A DNA stretch of 64,000 nucleotides from Bacteroidia bacterium (GCA_030158725.1 JAOASJ010000127.1:1389-65388); one strand, 5' to 3'. Shown: positions 8,936-19,320, counted from the stretch's first letter. Numbers and translations are program-made. Notes: generated by a model not told the origin, from the sequence alone.

Positions 8936-10969
8936 ATGAAAAAAATCTTTACTGTAATCATCTTATTATTTGTATTTAATTTTAAAGTTAAAGCCCAAGC
9001 AACAGCCAATGCGGGACTAGATATAGAATTATGCTATCTAGACACTTTAAACGCAATAGGTTCAGGGTTAAATACTGGCGATACAGGAACCTACCAATGG
9101 AAAGATTTGAGTAGTGGATTGGTTCATTCCAATACCAGTCTTTTGAAATTGAAAATTGTTTACCAAACAAATAGAAGTTTTGAATTAAGGGTTCAAAGGG
9201 TAAAAAATAAAATAACGTATACGGCCTATGACACCATGAATGTTGTGGTGAATGCCTTGCCAACGTTTACATACATTGGTTTAACGATATTATGTTTTGA
9301 TGATGGAGCAATCAATTTGACCCAAAAACCTTTTGTTAAAGCATTTTCAGGTGACAAAAAAGATACAATTTCAGATATACATTACTATCAAAAAAAGAGT
9401 CCTTCATGGATAAGTGGCGGTCCAGTTGGATCGAATCCATATATTTACAATTATAAAAGTTTTATTCAAAATGGCCAAGTGCCTAAGACAGGTTTGCGCG
9501 ATACCATTTGCTATGATTTCAGAGACTATAAGTCTTGCTACAACCGCGAGTGTAAATCAATTCGTATTAATCCAAATCCTGAAGTCCAGGTGGTAGATGG
9601 CCTTTATTGTATTAAGCAAAATTCAGTAACTTTAAACAATTTGGTTGTTAAACCATTTAGTAAAGTTGGAGGAATTGAATCGTTCCGTTGTTTGTCTGTT
9701 CCTAGTGGAAGTAATGCCAATGCAAGCACTGTCATAAGCAGTGTACCGACTGTTCCTGTTACTTTTACTTTGGATATTAGTGCGCCTTTTACTTCAAGTT
9801 CCGATGGAATTTATCTTGTAGAATATACCTTCAAAGATGCAATTACAGGTTGTCAGCGCTCAGATACTGCAACCATTAAAGTGGTGTTAGAGGCGAAGTT
9901 TAAATTCAATAATTCTATTAGATTGTGTTTAAATCAAGGCCTTGTGGCATTAGATAGTTTTGTTAAAGACAGCAACAACCAAGCAGTGTTAAATGGCACA
10001 TGGGAAACCATAGAATATGCAGGATCTAGAAACAGAAGTATTCCAAGTATTGCCGAAAAATTAGACAGTTCAATTATAGGCGGAAAATATTTCAAGCCAG
10101 CAATAGGATCAGGTATGTATTTGTTGCGTTACACAAATAAAGGAATTTGCGATTACAAAGACAGCATTTATGTTATTGTTAACGGATTGCCAATTGTGCA
10201 AATTGATGCTGAGGATACTGTTTGTTACAACAGAGGTTTAACCCCTTTGATGAATATAATTCCAGCGGGAATGGTTGGTACTTGGTCAGGTCAAGGACTT
10301 GTTAATGGAAGGTTTTTCGATCCACAAACCAGTCCGCATACCAATACCTTCCACGGACCGTATAAAATGATTTACACGTATACCAATCCATTAACTACGT
10401 GCACGTCGAGTGATTCTTTGAATGTAATTGTTCAAACAACTCCGGAGTATACAGCCTTTGCAAAACCAGTTTCTGGCACTCAATATATGGTAGACTTCGG
10501 CATGAAGTTTATTAAACATGTAGACAGCAATGCTTTGTTGTGCATGTGGAAATTTGGCCGCACAGATTCTACTTTTTATGACTCTAGTTATATAAAAAAT
10601 ATTGGATTAAAACAATTTACTGATAGTGGAGATTACACCGTGGTTTTGTATAGCGGAATAGGGCGTTGTGGTCGAATTGATACTTTCAGATTTACTTTAG
10701 ATTATAGAACCAGCACATTGCAATCTTCATTGTTGTCTACTAGGGTAAAATTGTATCCAAATCCTGTTAAAGAAATACTACAAATTGAGGTTCCTGAGAA
10801 TGCTATTCTGACTGTGTTTGATTTAAATGGCCGTATGATGTTTGATGAGAAGATTTATGCATCAGATAGAAATTCTATCAATATGCATGGCATTCAAAAT
10901 GGGATGTATTTGATACGGATTGAAATGGGTACAGATACAGTTTGGAAACGACTGGTGATAGAGCGTTAA
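8936..10969 (+). CDS. T9SS-secreted protein with type A sorting domain
   Basis: This 677-residue protein is probably exported by the type IX secretion system and held at the surface or released. A signal peptide covers residues 1-20 (basic start, hydrophobic core, cleavage after KVKA). The body consists of Ig-like beta-sandwich stretches with paired cysteines and repeated phrases of the type found in Bacteroidota surface proteins. The last 80 or so residues form a type A sorting domain: a KLYPNP motif, a VFDLNGRMM strand, then GMYLIRIE and a basic end. No catalytic domain is visible. The stop codon abuts the stop of the convergent gene with no gap and no hairpin. Confidence 0.85.
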   Translation: MKKIFTVIILLFVFNFKVKAQATANAGLDIELCYLDTLNAIGSGLNTGDTGTYQWKDLSSGLVHSNTSLLKLKIVYQTNRSFELRVQRVKNKITYTAYDTMNVVVNALPTFTYIGLTILCFDDGAINLTQKPFVKAFSGDKKDTISDIHYYQKKSPSWISGGPVGSNPYIYNYKSFIQNGQVPKTGLRDTICYDFRDYKSCYNRECKSIRINPNPEVQVVDGLYCIKQNSVTLNNLVVKPFSKVGGIESFRCLSVPSGSNANASTVISSVPTVPVTFTLDISAPFTSSSDGIYLVEYTFKDAITGCQRSDTATIKVVLEAKFKFNNSIRLCLNQGLVALDSFVKDSNNQAVLNGTWETIEYAGSRNRSIPSIAEKLDSSIIGGKYFKPAIGSGMYLLRYTNKGICDYKDSIYVIVNGLPIVQIDAEDTVCYNRGLTPLMNIIPAGMVGTWSGQGLVNGRFFDPQTSPHTNTFHGPYKMIYTYTNPLTTCTSSDSLNVIVQTTPEYTAFAKPVSGTQYMVDFGMKFIKHVDSNALLCMWKFGRTDSTFYDSSYIKNIGLKQFTDSGDYTVVLYSGIGRCGRIDTFRFTLDYRTSTLQSSLLSTRVKLYPNPVKEILQIEVPENAILTVFDLNGRMMFDEKIYASDRNSINMHGIQNGMYLIRIEMGTDTVWKRLVIER

Positions 10970-12376
10970 TTATTTCTTTTTATAAATTCTACAGTAAGCA
11001 TATCCTTTGCGAAGTTCTTTGTAAAAGCTGTAGGAATCTTTAAATTTAGCAGTGTCGGCCATGTTGCCTGGGTGACTTAAGAGTATAAAGTCTTTTGGGC
11101 AAGCAGAGTCATATAAAGGGCACATTTTATGGTTGTCTTTTATTTGAAATCCGTTGTTTGAATTCCAATATACTGCAGAAACCGGGAAGTCCATACCAAT
11201 GGTTTTGTTGTTGAATGAATCAGTGTTTAGTTCATCGATTGCCAATTGAACAGACTTAATATGTTGGCTGTAAGAGAAGTCAATATCTGTATAATCTTTA
11301 TCACGGTTCCAATTCATAATCCCTAGTACTGCAAGTGCAAAAGCCAATACGTAGGCAAGATTTTGTTTGTCTTTAAGCAGGTTAAATACAAGCAGAAAAA
11401 ATGCAATGTAAATGAATATGAAAAAATAGAGCGTGTATCTACTTAGGAAATAATTCAAAACCAAAAAAGCAATACTTCCTATAACTACAATAGGATAAAT
11501 GCTCATTTTGTTTTTGATAAGATTTGGTATGCTTTTAAACTTAATAACTAGGTTGAGTAATAGCATCGATGCTAAAGCTACTACAAAGTATATATGACCT
11601 TGTTGGTAAAGAAAAAATTCTTTAAAATTTTGCCAGCGTTCGTTGATGTAATAGGGGTCAGATGAAGCAAGGGAAGTATGAAGCGGGTAAAAGAAATAGC
11701 CTCTTTGAAACTTTTGAATGGCTATAAAAATAAGAAAACTAAGTACAGGGAAGGCAAAAAGGTAAAGGTTGTTTTTAGTGAATACTTTCTTTTGTTTTAG
11801 AGATTCTGAGATTAAAAATGCAAATGGCAGGACGAGAGCTGATTCCTTGATTTGCAATGCAAGTACAATAAACAGTGAAGAGAGGAGAATCTTTTCATTT
11901 AAATAAAAGTAAACAGCTGCTAGGGTGAACACCATAAGCGGCATTTCAGGCAGTATGAGAACTGACTGAGATAAAAATAATGCTTGAACAAAAATGGCCA
12001 AAGTAGCGGCAACAGCTACAAAAGGCTTTGTGTTTTTCTGAAAGATTGCGAATACAAAAATAAACCCGATTGAATTTAAGACAGCTGCGGCAAGATGGGC
12101 AGTTAAAGGATTACAACCGAAAAGCTTAAAGGCTATTGCGAAATATAAGGGACACAACAAAGGGTGACCGCGGGATAATTCATCAGGAACAGAATTTGGA
12201 AATAGGCTCAGTCCGTATTCACTGAGATGCATAGAAGAACGGCTGTAAACACCTAATTCATCCCAAAAATATGGCTGGGTGAAAACGCCATACAAATATT
12301 GTATAACGGCATAGGTTACAGCCATGCCTATTATTAGACTAATGGAAGCGTATACATTGATTGCTTTAATGCGCAT
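10970..12376 (-). CDS. Multispanning membrane protein, GT-C/GT39-type glycosyltransferase-like
   Basis: The 468-residue protein has about ten hydrophobic helices. Its first periplasmic loop carries acidic residues (WDE near residue 39 and DE near 68) followed by a GHPLL-type segment. That layout fits GT-C glycosyltransferases related to PMT/ArnT, which move a sugar from a lipid carrier to an acceptor on the outer face of the inner membrane. The C-terminal 100 residues form a soluble domain. Donor and acceptor cannot be read from the sequence. The neighbours are large secreted proteins, so surface protein or lipid glycosylation is possible but unproven. A promoter element lies 8 bp before its ATG. 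Confidence 0.68.
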   Translation of the reverse strand: MRIKAINVYASISLIIGMAVTYAVIQYLYGVFTQPYFWDELGVYSRSSMHLSEYGLSLFPNSVPDELSRGHPLLCPLYFAIAFKLFGCNPLTAHLAAAVLNSIGFIFVFAIFQKNTKPFVAVAATLAIFVQALFLSQSVLILPEMPLMVFTLAAVYFYLNEKILLSSLFIVLALQIKESALVLPFAFLISESLKQKKVFTKNNLYLFAFPVLSFLIFIAIQKFQRGYFFYPLHTSLASSDPYYINERWQNFKEFFLYQQGHIYFVVALASMLLLNLVIKFKSIPNLIKNKMSIYPIVVIGSIAFLVLNYFLSRYTLYFFIFIYIAFFLLVFNLLKDKQNLAYVLAFALAVLGIMNWNRDKDYTDIDFSYSQHIKSVQLAIDELNTDSFNNKTIGMDFPVSAVYWNSNNGFQIKDNHKMCPLYDSACPKDFILLSHPGNMADTAKFKDSYSFYKELRKGYAYCRIYKKK

Positions 12377-12384
12377 GAACGATT

Positions 12385-12392
12385 CAAATATA
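12385..12392 (-). promoter_or_regulatory. -7 promoter element of GT-C-like gene
   Basis: CAAATATA on the top strand is TATATTTG on the gene strand. It lies 8 bp from the start codon, so the 5' leader would be only a few bases. Confidence 0.5.
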
Positions 12393-12919
12393 TAGAAAAC
12401 TAAATTGATTGAATTGTATTTTTAAGTGTTAAGTAGAATTTAAAATCTATCACAAATCTTAAATTAAGTTCAAAGAAGTTTTAAGATTCGCCTTTTGTTT
12501 ATTTATTTTCACTCAATGCTTAAACAAAAGTTTGAATCCATTTTTTTGAATAAACTAAGTAAAAATACTTATTGGGATAACTGATTTTCTTTTAATTCTA
12601 AAATGCTAATACATTTAAAAATAAGTAATTACGAGAATATATATTGATTATTTTATATCAAAATAGGTATTAAATATCGCTTAAAAATAGCAAAAAAACC
12701 ATGGTTTTGATATCAATTTTAGGTTAAAATGCTTATAAAAATATACAAATGTTGAAAATGTAATACTTGATAATTAGCTTAATAAACAATATTATTCTTG
12801 ATTTGTACAATCAAAAGCATGGTTTTGTATCATGTTTTTTGACATTATAAATAAAACTATAAACAAAACAATGAAATTGAATGAAAGCAAAAAAGAATAA
12901 ATTTTAGATTACCATATAT
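12393..12919. other. AT-rich intergenic region with two CATGGTTTTG palindromic sites
   Basis: No gene is seen in this long, very AT-rich stretch. It holds a perfect 14-bp palindrome AAAACCATGGTTTT at 12696-12709 and a related imperfect one, CAAAAGCATGGTTTTG, at 12812-12827. Both share CATGGTTTTG followed by a TATCA sequence. The region must contain the control signals for the downstream adhesin, for which no exact TAnnTTTG element was found. Confidence 0.4.
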
Positions 12920-15900
12920 ATGTATTTACTAAAACGTCGGGAATCACATTTCGGCTTTGGGTTATTTTTAGATAACTCATTTTTCAAGTTCAATCTTTCA
13001 TTTCCATTCATTAAGCGAAAGCGAAGTTTACTTTTATTTTTCTTAGCATTTAGCTTCATTAAAATTTCAGCTCAAACTTGCCCTGTAGGCACTGCAACGG
13101 CATCAACTGGTTATGGCGTTTTAGCGGCAGGAGGAAACGTCAGTCCCGCCAACGCTACTGGAACTATTTTAGCTGCAACAACGGTTCTATCAGCAGCGAA
13201 TTCTGCAACATTAAGTTCAGCGGTTCCTTTGGTTATTGATTTGCAAAAATGGGTAGCTCAAGGTTCTACTTTAACAGTTTCATGGGCTAGAAGCGCTGGA
13301 ACGCCTACAGCAACTGTTGAGTATTCTAATGACAGTGTAACATTCACAAGTTTAGGAAATTTATCAGGTTCTACAACGACAGCAGCTGTTTATGCCAATT
13401 TTACTGTCCCGGCAGGTGGATTGCGATATGTTAGAATAACTAGAACTGCTGGCACTTTGTTTATAGATGGAGTTATGAGAACCCATACATGTTACAATCC
13501 TGTAAATGCAATTGCTGATACTAGGGTGTTTATGAATCCGGGCACTGGGCGAGGTTTTGTTGGTTTAAATGATATAAATATAGACCGTGATTTAAGAAAA
13601 TATACACCAGGTTATTTAACTGTTGCTAATGGAACTTTAACCTTTGATACCTTTGGATATTATAGATATACGCCCAATACTGGTTTTGATGGTGTAGATT
13701 ATTTTTCTTACAGAGTTTGTGATGCCGGTTTAGATGGTAATATTAACACAACTCTAGACAACACTTGTGATACCGCAGTGGTGCTGTTAAGGTCTTTGTT
13801 TAATTGTGATTCTACTCAATTTTTTATGCCTATTCCTGAGAATGAGGCAATGGATTTTTTAGAGGATATTAAATCATCTAATGCAGATCCTGTTCAATTT
13901 TATGCAGGGCTTTCTGTATCCAGTGATGCTATTGTGGTGTATGACCAATGGGAAGATGGATTTGAGGCAAATATTAAAGCACCTACACAATCGAGTACTA
14001 AAATATGGGGAGATGGTGATATAAGTAATGGTGTAGCTCCAGGATTTCCAACTGACATTTTAGATGCTGGTAAAGCTATAATACTTTCTAACTCTATAAA
14101 AACTGGGCATACAGGCTTAACAAGCTACGATCCTAATGCAGCAGGAAAAGATGACACCTTGCGTGCCTATGTAGATTATGATGGCGGAGATAAAATTTTC
14201 ATTGGAGGTGTGGGCGCATTGGCTAAGTTTGCATGGGGAACTGGAGGTACTGTTAGTATGAGTGGAACTTCAGTACCTCCAGTAAATAAATGGGATACAG
14301 CTTATACTTTGCCTATTGGTCAGAATACAACCAATGGTGGCATATCAGTTGAAATTTCAAGTATTTCAATTATGGCCAAAGAAAATAATACCATTATTAG
14401 AATTGATAGAGATGCCAATGGAACTGTAGATATTAGAGACACCTTGGCAATGGGAGAAACCAGGTATGTAGACAGTCGATTCAATGGTGCTGTTGTTACT
14501 GTCAATCAAGGTGCAACAGTTAAATCGAACAAACCAATAATGGTAACATTAATGACAGGTGATTTTCAAACTGCAGGTGCAGGTTATGAGGGCAGAACCT
14601 ACTCTTTAATTCCTAACTCTCAATTATCAACTTGTCATTATATGCCAGGAGTACCAGGTTTAGGTATGAGGGTATTTTTATACAACAATACTTCGTCAGC
14701 TATTACAGTAACAAGAACAACAACAGCAGGAGGTGGTGGCACTACCACTATTTCTGTTCCAGCAAATTCTAGTACATCTGAAACTGTAAACAATTCAGGT
14801 TTTGGTTACAGGTACTGTTCAACTGTGGGTTTTGCAATGATTACTTCAGCAGACCATAATAGTCCTATTTCAGATTGGGGATTTACGCCGATTCCAACAG
14901 CCAATCTGACGCCAAAAGTTCTAATGAGCATAGGGCCAGGTTGTGATCCAACACATGCAAGTTATGGTACTTTAAATTACGAACAAGCCTTGGTAACGGC
15001 AACTGCAAATACTTTTTTATACGTAGATGTTACAGGAGATGGTCTACCTGATAGGGTATCTTTTAATTCTGATATTGATGCTACTGATGCGGCGGTAACT
15101 ATTGGGGGCGTAAGTTATAATGAAACTACTTCTAATAATGGGATAGCTCTATCTGCTTATCAAACCATTGCAATAGGTTCAACCACTGGAAATTTAAATG
15201 GTGCAAATTTTTGGACCAAAACTGCAGCTAACAATGCGGGTACAGATGGTGCAAATATTGCTCTGGTATGGGGACAAAATGATGCAACTGCACAAGCCGC
15301 TCCAAACATTGATGCGGGATATACAGTTCCGAATATAAAGCCTTTTATTGGTGGAACCAGTATTATTAAAACAACAGATAGTATATGTGCCGGAAGCAAT
15401 CTAGACAGTATAACTGTAAAGTTTTCTGGAGTAGCTCCATATAGAATATTTTGGTTCAATGAAGCAACAAATGCATTTAGCACTGCTACGATTAATAAGG
15501 ATTCATTTGTTATTAAAAATTTACAAGCTGGATCGTACTTAATAAAAGTAAAAGATGCCAATTGCAATACGTACCAGCAAAGAACGGTGTTGTATTCTAG
15601 AACATCAGGATGTAATTTTACTGTTACAGGCAGGCTATTTAATGACACCAATGGATTGGTCAATAGTTTAATCGATGGTAGAGGATTTGGTAACCCATCT
15701 TCTACGAGTATGTATGTCTATCTAGTTGATAATTTAGGATTGGTAGTTGATAGTTCATTGGTTAATCCTTTGAACGGTACTTACTCTCTAACAGGTGTTA
15801 GACTTTCAAGTTATACCTTAAGGTTATCTACCTCAGTTGTTGGTATTGGTGCAACTGCTCCATCAGCTTCTTTGCCTTCAGGATGGGTAAATACAGGTGA

Positions 15901-16948
15901 ACAATACGGAACAGGAAATACAGCTGGAACCGGCATAGAATCAGGTACACCTAATGGAAATATTAACTTAACTATTACTAGCAACAATATTACCAATGTT
16001 AATTTGGGTATAGAGCGCCCACCAGTTAACACGGTTCAGACTTATAATATCAATACGCCATCTTTTAATTTGAATGACACTATGCGTCTCAATAGAGGTG
16101 GTTTAGCTCCAGGAGCATTGTCTGCATCAGATCCAGAAGATGGGAATTTGGGAACAGGTGGAAAGGTGATAGTGTATGCACCAAATCAAAACGAATTGTA
16201 TTATGATGCAAATGGGGATGGTGTTTTAGGTGTAGGAGAGAAAATTACAGATTCATTGGTAATTACTAATTTTAATCCGAATAGATTAATTGCAAAATAC
16301 AGCCAAATAAATACCACCAACATCATTTTCCAATACCGATATATGGATGCGGCGAATAGAGTAGGACCAAGAGCAAATTACACTATTTCGTGGCTGATAC
16401 CATTGCCGGTAGTGTTTTCAAGCTTGAAATCAGATTGTATAGAGGGAGGTAGATTAGTAACTTGTGTAGCCAATTCAGTAGATGGTGGAACAATAAGCTT
16501 TGAAAGCAGTATTGATGGAATTAATTGGATGGTTTGCAAAGAATTTAAATTGGTAAATTCAAGTAGTGAAAAGATTCCATATACATTTAAAGACATTCAA
16601 AGTGCAGCAGTAGTTTATTACCGTATTAAGTTGCTTGACCTACAAAATCAGGTTAAATACTCTGGTATATTGAGATCGTCATGTGATGGAAGTGGCAGTA
16701 ATTTACTAGCAATTTATCCTGTGCCTAGCAGCAATAAAGTATATGTTCAAGGCTTTTCTTTAGAGGCAGGAGCAGAGATAAAAATCATTAATTCTGTTGG
16801 ACTACAGGTTTATCCAAAGACAACGGAAATGATAAATGGAACTATTGAATATAGTTTCGAAACCTTAGCAGATGGTATGTACACCTTTATGCTCACTAAT
16901 GAGTTAAATGTGACAGAAACCTTTAAGGTATTAATTTTAAAACAGTAG
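12920..16948 (+). CDS. Large T9SS-secreted adhesin-like protein
   Basis: The 1342-residue surface protein has an unusually long leader. About 35 residues precede a KRKR cluster, the hydrophobic core (36-48) and a likely cleavage after ISA (residue 51). The body contains a cadherin-like or VCBS-like segment (around 200-290, with TPNTGFDGVDYFSYRVCDAG), a large middle section resembling IgGFc-binding-like surface proteins (300-720), a SprB-type repeat (about 815-890, ending in YLIKVKDANCNTYQQ) and an SD-repeat-like fold (about 900-1030). A type A sorting domain follows (about 1260-1342, with YPVPSSNKV and GMYTFMLTN). No enzyme motif is seen. A role in adhesion or gliding is inferred from the SprB-like repeat only. 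A strong hairpin follows the gene. Confidence 0.82.
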   Translation: MYLLKRRESHFGFGLFLDNSFFKFNLSFPFIKRKRSLLLFFLAFSFIKISAQTCPVGTATASTGYGVLAAGGNVSPANATGTILAATTVLSAANSATLSSAVPLVIDLQKWVAQGSTLTVSWARSAGTPTATVEYSNDSVTFTSLGNLSGSTTTAAVYANFTVPAGGLRYVRITRTAGTLFIDGVMRTHTCYNPVNAIADTRVFMNPGTGRGFVGLNDINIDRDLRKYTPGYLTVANGTLTFDTFGYYRYTPNTGFDGVDYFSYRVCDAGLDGNINTTLDNTCDTAVVLLRSLFNCDSTQFFMPIPENEAMDFLEDIKSSNADPVQFYAGLSVSSDAIVVYDQWEDGFEANIKAPTQSSTKIWGDGDISNGVAPGFPTDILDAGKAIILSNSIKTGHTGLTSYDPNAAGKDDTLRAYVDYDGGDKIFIGGVGALAKFAWGTGGTVSMSGTSVPPVNKWDTAYTLPIGQNTTNGGISVEISSISIMAKENNTIIRIDRDANGTVDIRDTLAMGETRYVDSRFNGAVVTVNQGATVKSNKPIMVTLMTGDFQTAGAGYEGRTYSLIPNSQLSTCHYMPGVPGLGMRVFLYNNTSSAITVTRTTTAGGGGTTTISVPANSSTSETVNNSGFGYRYCSTVGFAMITSADHNSPISDWGFTPIPTANLTPKVLMSIGPGCDPTHASYGTLNYEQALVTATANTFLYVDVTGDGLPDRVSFNSDIDATDAAVTIGGVSYNETTSNNGIALSAYQTIAIGSTTGNLNGANFWTKTAANNAGTDGANIALVWGQNDATAQAAPNIDAGYTVPNIKPFIGGTSIIKTTDSICAGSNLDSITVKFSGVAPYRIFWFNEATNAFSTATINKDSFVIKNLQAGSYLIKVKDANCNTYQQRTVLYSRTSGCNFTVTGRLFNDTNGLVNSLIDGRGFGNPSSTSMYVYLVDNLGLVVDSSLVNPLNGTYSLTGVRLSSYTLRLSTSVVGIGATAPSASLPSGWVNTGEQYGTGNTAGTGIESGTPNGNINLTITSNNITNVNLGIERPPVNTVQTYNINTPSFNLNDTMRLNRGGLAPGALSASDPEDGNLGTGGKVIVYAPNQNELYYDANGDGVLGVGEKITDSLVITNFNPNRLIAKYSQINTTNIIFQYRYMDAANRVGPRANYTISWLIPLPVVFSSLKSDCIEGGRLVTCVANSVDGGTISFESSIDGINWMVCKEFKLVNSSSEKIPYTFKDIQSAAVVYYRIKLLDLQNQVKYSGILRSSCDGSGSNLLAIYPVPSSNKVYVQGFSLEAGAEIKIINSVGLQVYPKTTEMINGTIEYSFETLADGMYTFMLTNELNVTETFKVLILKQ

Positions 16949-16966
16949 GGTTTCGATAGAATAAGA

Positions 16967-17005
16967 AAAGTCCCACCTGGAAACAGATGGGACTTTCTTT
17001 TTTTT
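16967..17005. terminator. Intrinsic terminator between adhesin gene and glnA
   Basis: A stem AAAGTCCCA/TGGGACTTT is extended by CTG/CAG across one mismatch and closed by a GAAA loop. A run of eight T follows on the plus strand. The reverse reading also has a short T-run, so it may serve both convergent genes. Confidence 0.88.
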
Positions 17006-17022
17006 AGTCGTTTTTATATTCC

Positions 17023-19194
17023 TTATTTCAAGAATAATAGATCGCGGTACTTAGGCAATTTCCAAGCATCGTTGTCGATTAGCTCTTCTAATTTGTCAGC
17101 GCTTTCGCGGATGCTGTCAAAATAAGGTTTTACTTTATCGCAATATGCTTTTGCTTTTTTATCTGCGTGGGTCAATTTGTTTGCTTTGATTCTTTCGTCA
17201 ACCATTTTGTTGTTGTTGTCCCAGATAGCATTCACATTGGCAGAGATTTCTTTTGCTAAAGTATATAAGCCTTTGTTTTCTGCTTTGGTTTGACCAATTC
17301 TATTAAGACCTTCAATGGTGTCGATTAATTTCTTTTGGTATTCAACAGCTGAAGGGATAACATAATTCTTAACCAATTCGCCTAAAATTCTACCTTCAAT
17401 TTGAATTTTCAACAAGTAGTTTTCAAATTTAATTTCGGTACGGGCTTCAAGTTCTTTAATGGTGAAGATGTTATTTTTAACAAACAAATCTTTGCTTGCT
17501 TTGGTGCTGTATGCATCTAAAGCATAAGGTGTGGTTTTGATGTTACTCAAACCTCTTTTGGTTGCTTCTTTTACCCATTCGTCACCGTAACCATTGCCTT
17601 CAAAAATGATTTTTTTGGTTGCTTTAACGTAAGATTTTAATACTTGTTCAATTGCTAGAAGTTTGTTGGTTTTCTTTTTAATTAAAGCATCTACTTCTTT
17701 TTTGAATTCTGCCAATTGATTACCTACAATAGTATTTAATACAATGATAGCGTTTGCGCAATGGTCGCTTGACCCAACTGCTCTGAACTCAAATTTATTT
17801 CCAGTGAAAGCAAAAGGAGATGTGCGGTTACGGTCTGTATTGTCTAATAGAATCTCAGGGATACGGTAAACACTAATTGTTTTTTCACTTACTTTACCTG
17901 TTTTAGCTGGCGTTTTAGCTGCTTGGAATTGGTTTAACACCTCACTCAAGGTACTTCCAATAAATACAGACATGATAGCTGGAGGAGCTTCGTTGGCGCC
18001 TAATCTATGGTCGTTGGCTGCTGTTGCAATACTTGCTCTTAATAAGTCAGCATGGTCGTGAACCGCTTTAATTGTATTGATAAAGAAAGTTAAGAACTGT
18101 AAGTTATCAATTGGGCTGTGACCAGGAGATAGTAAGTTAACACCAGTGTCGGTAATTAAAGACCAGTTGTTGTGCTTTCCAGAACCATTCACACCTTTGA
18201 ATGGTTTCTCATGCCAAATAACTTTTAATTTGTGTCTGCTTGCAACTGATTGCATAACATCCATTAATAGAGAATTGTGGTCGATTGCAATGTCAGCTTC
18301 TTCAAACATTGGTGCACATTCGTATTGACCTGGAGCAACTTCATTGTGTCTTGTTTTAAGAGGTATACCTAATTTAAGCGCTTCTTTTTCAAAGTCTGTC
18401 ATATAGTTGTATACTCTTTCAGGGATACTGCCAAAATAGTGGTCTTCTAATTGTTGACCTTTCGCTGGCATATTGCCAACCAAGGTTCTACCTGCAAATA
18501 CCAAGTCAGGTCTTTGGTGGTATAGTTCCTCATCAACTAAGAAATATTCTTGCTCAATACCTAGAGATACTTTAGTATTCTTAACGTTTGCATCGAAATA
18601 TTGACAAACCGCTGCAGTGTTTTGGGTTAAGAAATTGGTTGATTTAATTAAAGGTGCTTTGTAGTCAAGAGCCTCACCAGTATAGGCAACAAAAATGGTA
18701 GGAATGCATAAGGTTTTACCACTTGCTTTTTCCATAATAAACGCCGGAGAAGAAGGATCCCAAACGCTATAACCTCTTGCTTCAAATGTATTTCTAATTC
18801 CACCATTAGGGAAACTAGATGCATCTGGTTCTTGTTGAACCAATGCTTTACCGGTGAAAACTTCAATACCTGTATCAATTCCTGTTGGGTCAAAGAAAGC
18901 ATCATGCTTTTCTGCAGTAGAACCACGCAAAGGTTGGAACCAGTGGGTGTAGTGGGTAGCACCTTTTTCGATGGCCCAATTTTTCATACCTTCTGCAATT
19001 TGGTCCGCCATTTTGCGGTCCATTTGTTTGCCGGTATTTCTTGATTCATTTACAGCCTTGATGGCTTCTTTACTAACGAATTCGGCCATTGCTTTTGGTC
19101 CGAAAACACTTTTTCCGAAGTACTCTGATATCTGTTTCATTTGTTTGTGGGATGGTTTCTCTTGAATTAAATTCTTACTTGATGTTGAAGACAT
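17023..19194 (-). CDS. glnA: Glutamine synthetase type III
   Basis: This GSIII enzyme joins ammonia to glutamate using ATP. At 723 residues it has the size of the GSIII class, much longer than GSI or GSII. Recognisable blocks are the N-terminal GSIII domain with FGPKAMAEF, the TLVGNMPAKGQQ region, the metal-binding EVAPGQYECAP block, the ATP-binding KGVNGSGKHNNWS block and the ARFR-equivalent NRTSPFAFTGNKFEFRAVGS block. The start at 19194 was chosen because a TAnnTTTG element lies 18 bp before it. An in-frame ATG at 19251 lies upstream of that element. It is divergent from a Fic-fold gene with an inverted repeat between them. Confidence 0.96.
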   Translation of the reverse strand: MSSTSSKNLIQEKPSHKQMKQISEYFGKSVFGPKAMAEFVSKEAIKAVNESRNTGKQMDRKMADQIAEGMKNWAIEKGATHYTHWFQPLRGSTAEKHDAFFDPTGIDTGIEVFTGKALVQQEPDASSFPNGGIRNTFEARGYSVWDPSSPAFIMEKASGKTLCIPTIFVAYTGEALDYKAPLIKSTNFLTQNTAAVCQYFDANVKNTKVSLGIEQEYFLVDEELYHQRPDLVFAGRTLVGNMPAKGQQLEDHYFGSIPERVYNYMTDFEKEALKLGIPLKTRHNEVAPGQYECAPMFEEADIAIDHNSLLMDVMQSVASRHKLKVIWHEKPFKGVNGSGKHNNWSLITDTGVNLLSPGHSPIDNLQFLTFFINTIKAVHDHADLLRASIATAANDHRLGANEAPPAIMSVFIGSTLSEVLNQFQAAKTPAKTGKVSEKTISVYRIPEILLDNTDRNRTSPFAFTGNKFEFRAVGSSDHCANAIIVLNTIVGNQLAEFKKEVDALIKKKTNKLLAIEQVLKSYVKATKKIIFEGNGYGDEWVKEATKRGLSNIKTTPYALDAYSTKASKDLFVKNNIFTIKELEARTEIKFENYLLKIQIEGRILGELVKNYVIPSAVEYQKKLIDTIEGLNRIGQTKAENKGLYTLAKEISANVNAIWDNNNKMVDERIKANKLTHADKKAKAYCDKVKPYFDSIRESADKLEELIDNDAWKLPKYRDLLFLK

Positions 19195-19212
19195 TCTCGA
19201 TTTATTTGCGTG

Positions 19213-19220
19213 CAAAATTA
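19213..19220 (-). promoter_or_regulatory. -7 promoter element of glnA
   Basis: CAAAATTA on the top strand reads TAATTTTG on the gene strand and lies 18 bp from the glnA start at 19194. Confidence 0.55.
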
Positions 19221-19291
19221 GGTGATTCGAATTAAAATCAAATGATGCCAATCACTGAAAAACAGAAAAAAGTTTAATTATTTCAGTTAAA

Positions 19292-19320
19292 ATGTCGAAA
19301 ATTGTGAAATAATTCGACAT
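19292..19320. promoter_or_regulatory. Perfect 8-bp inverted repeat, candidate operator
   Basis: ATGTCGAA (19292-19299) and TTCGACAT (19313-19320) form a perfect inverted repeat with a 13-bp spacer. The half-sites are 21 bp apart centre to centre, two helical turns. The right half touches the -7 element of the Fic-like gene, so a bound dimer would block that promoter. It lies about 70-100 bp upstream of the glnA promoter. Confidence 0.55.
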
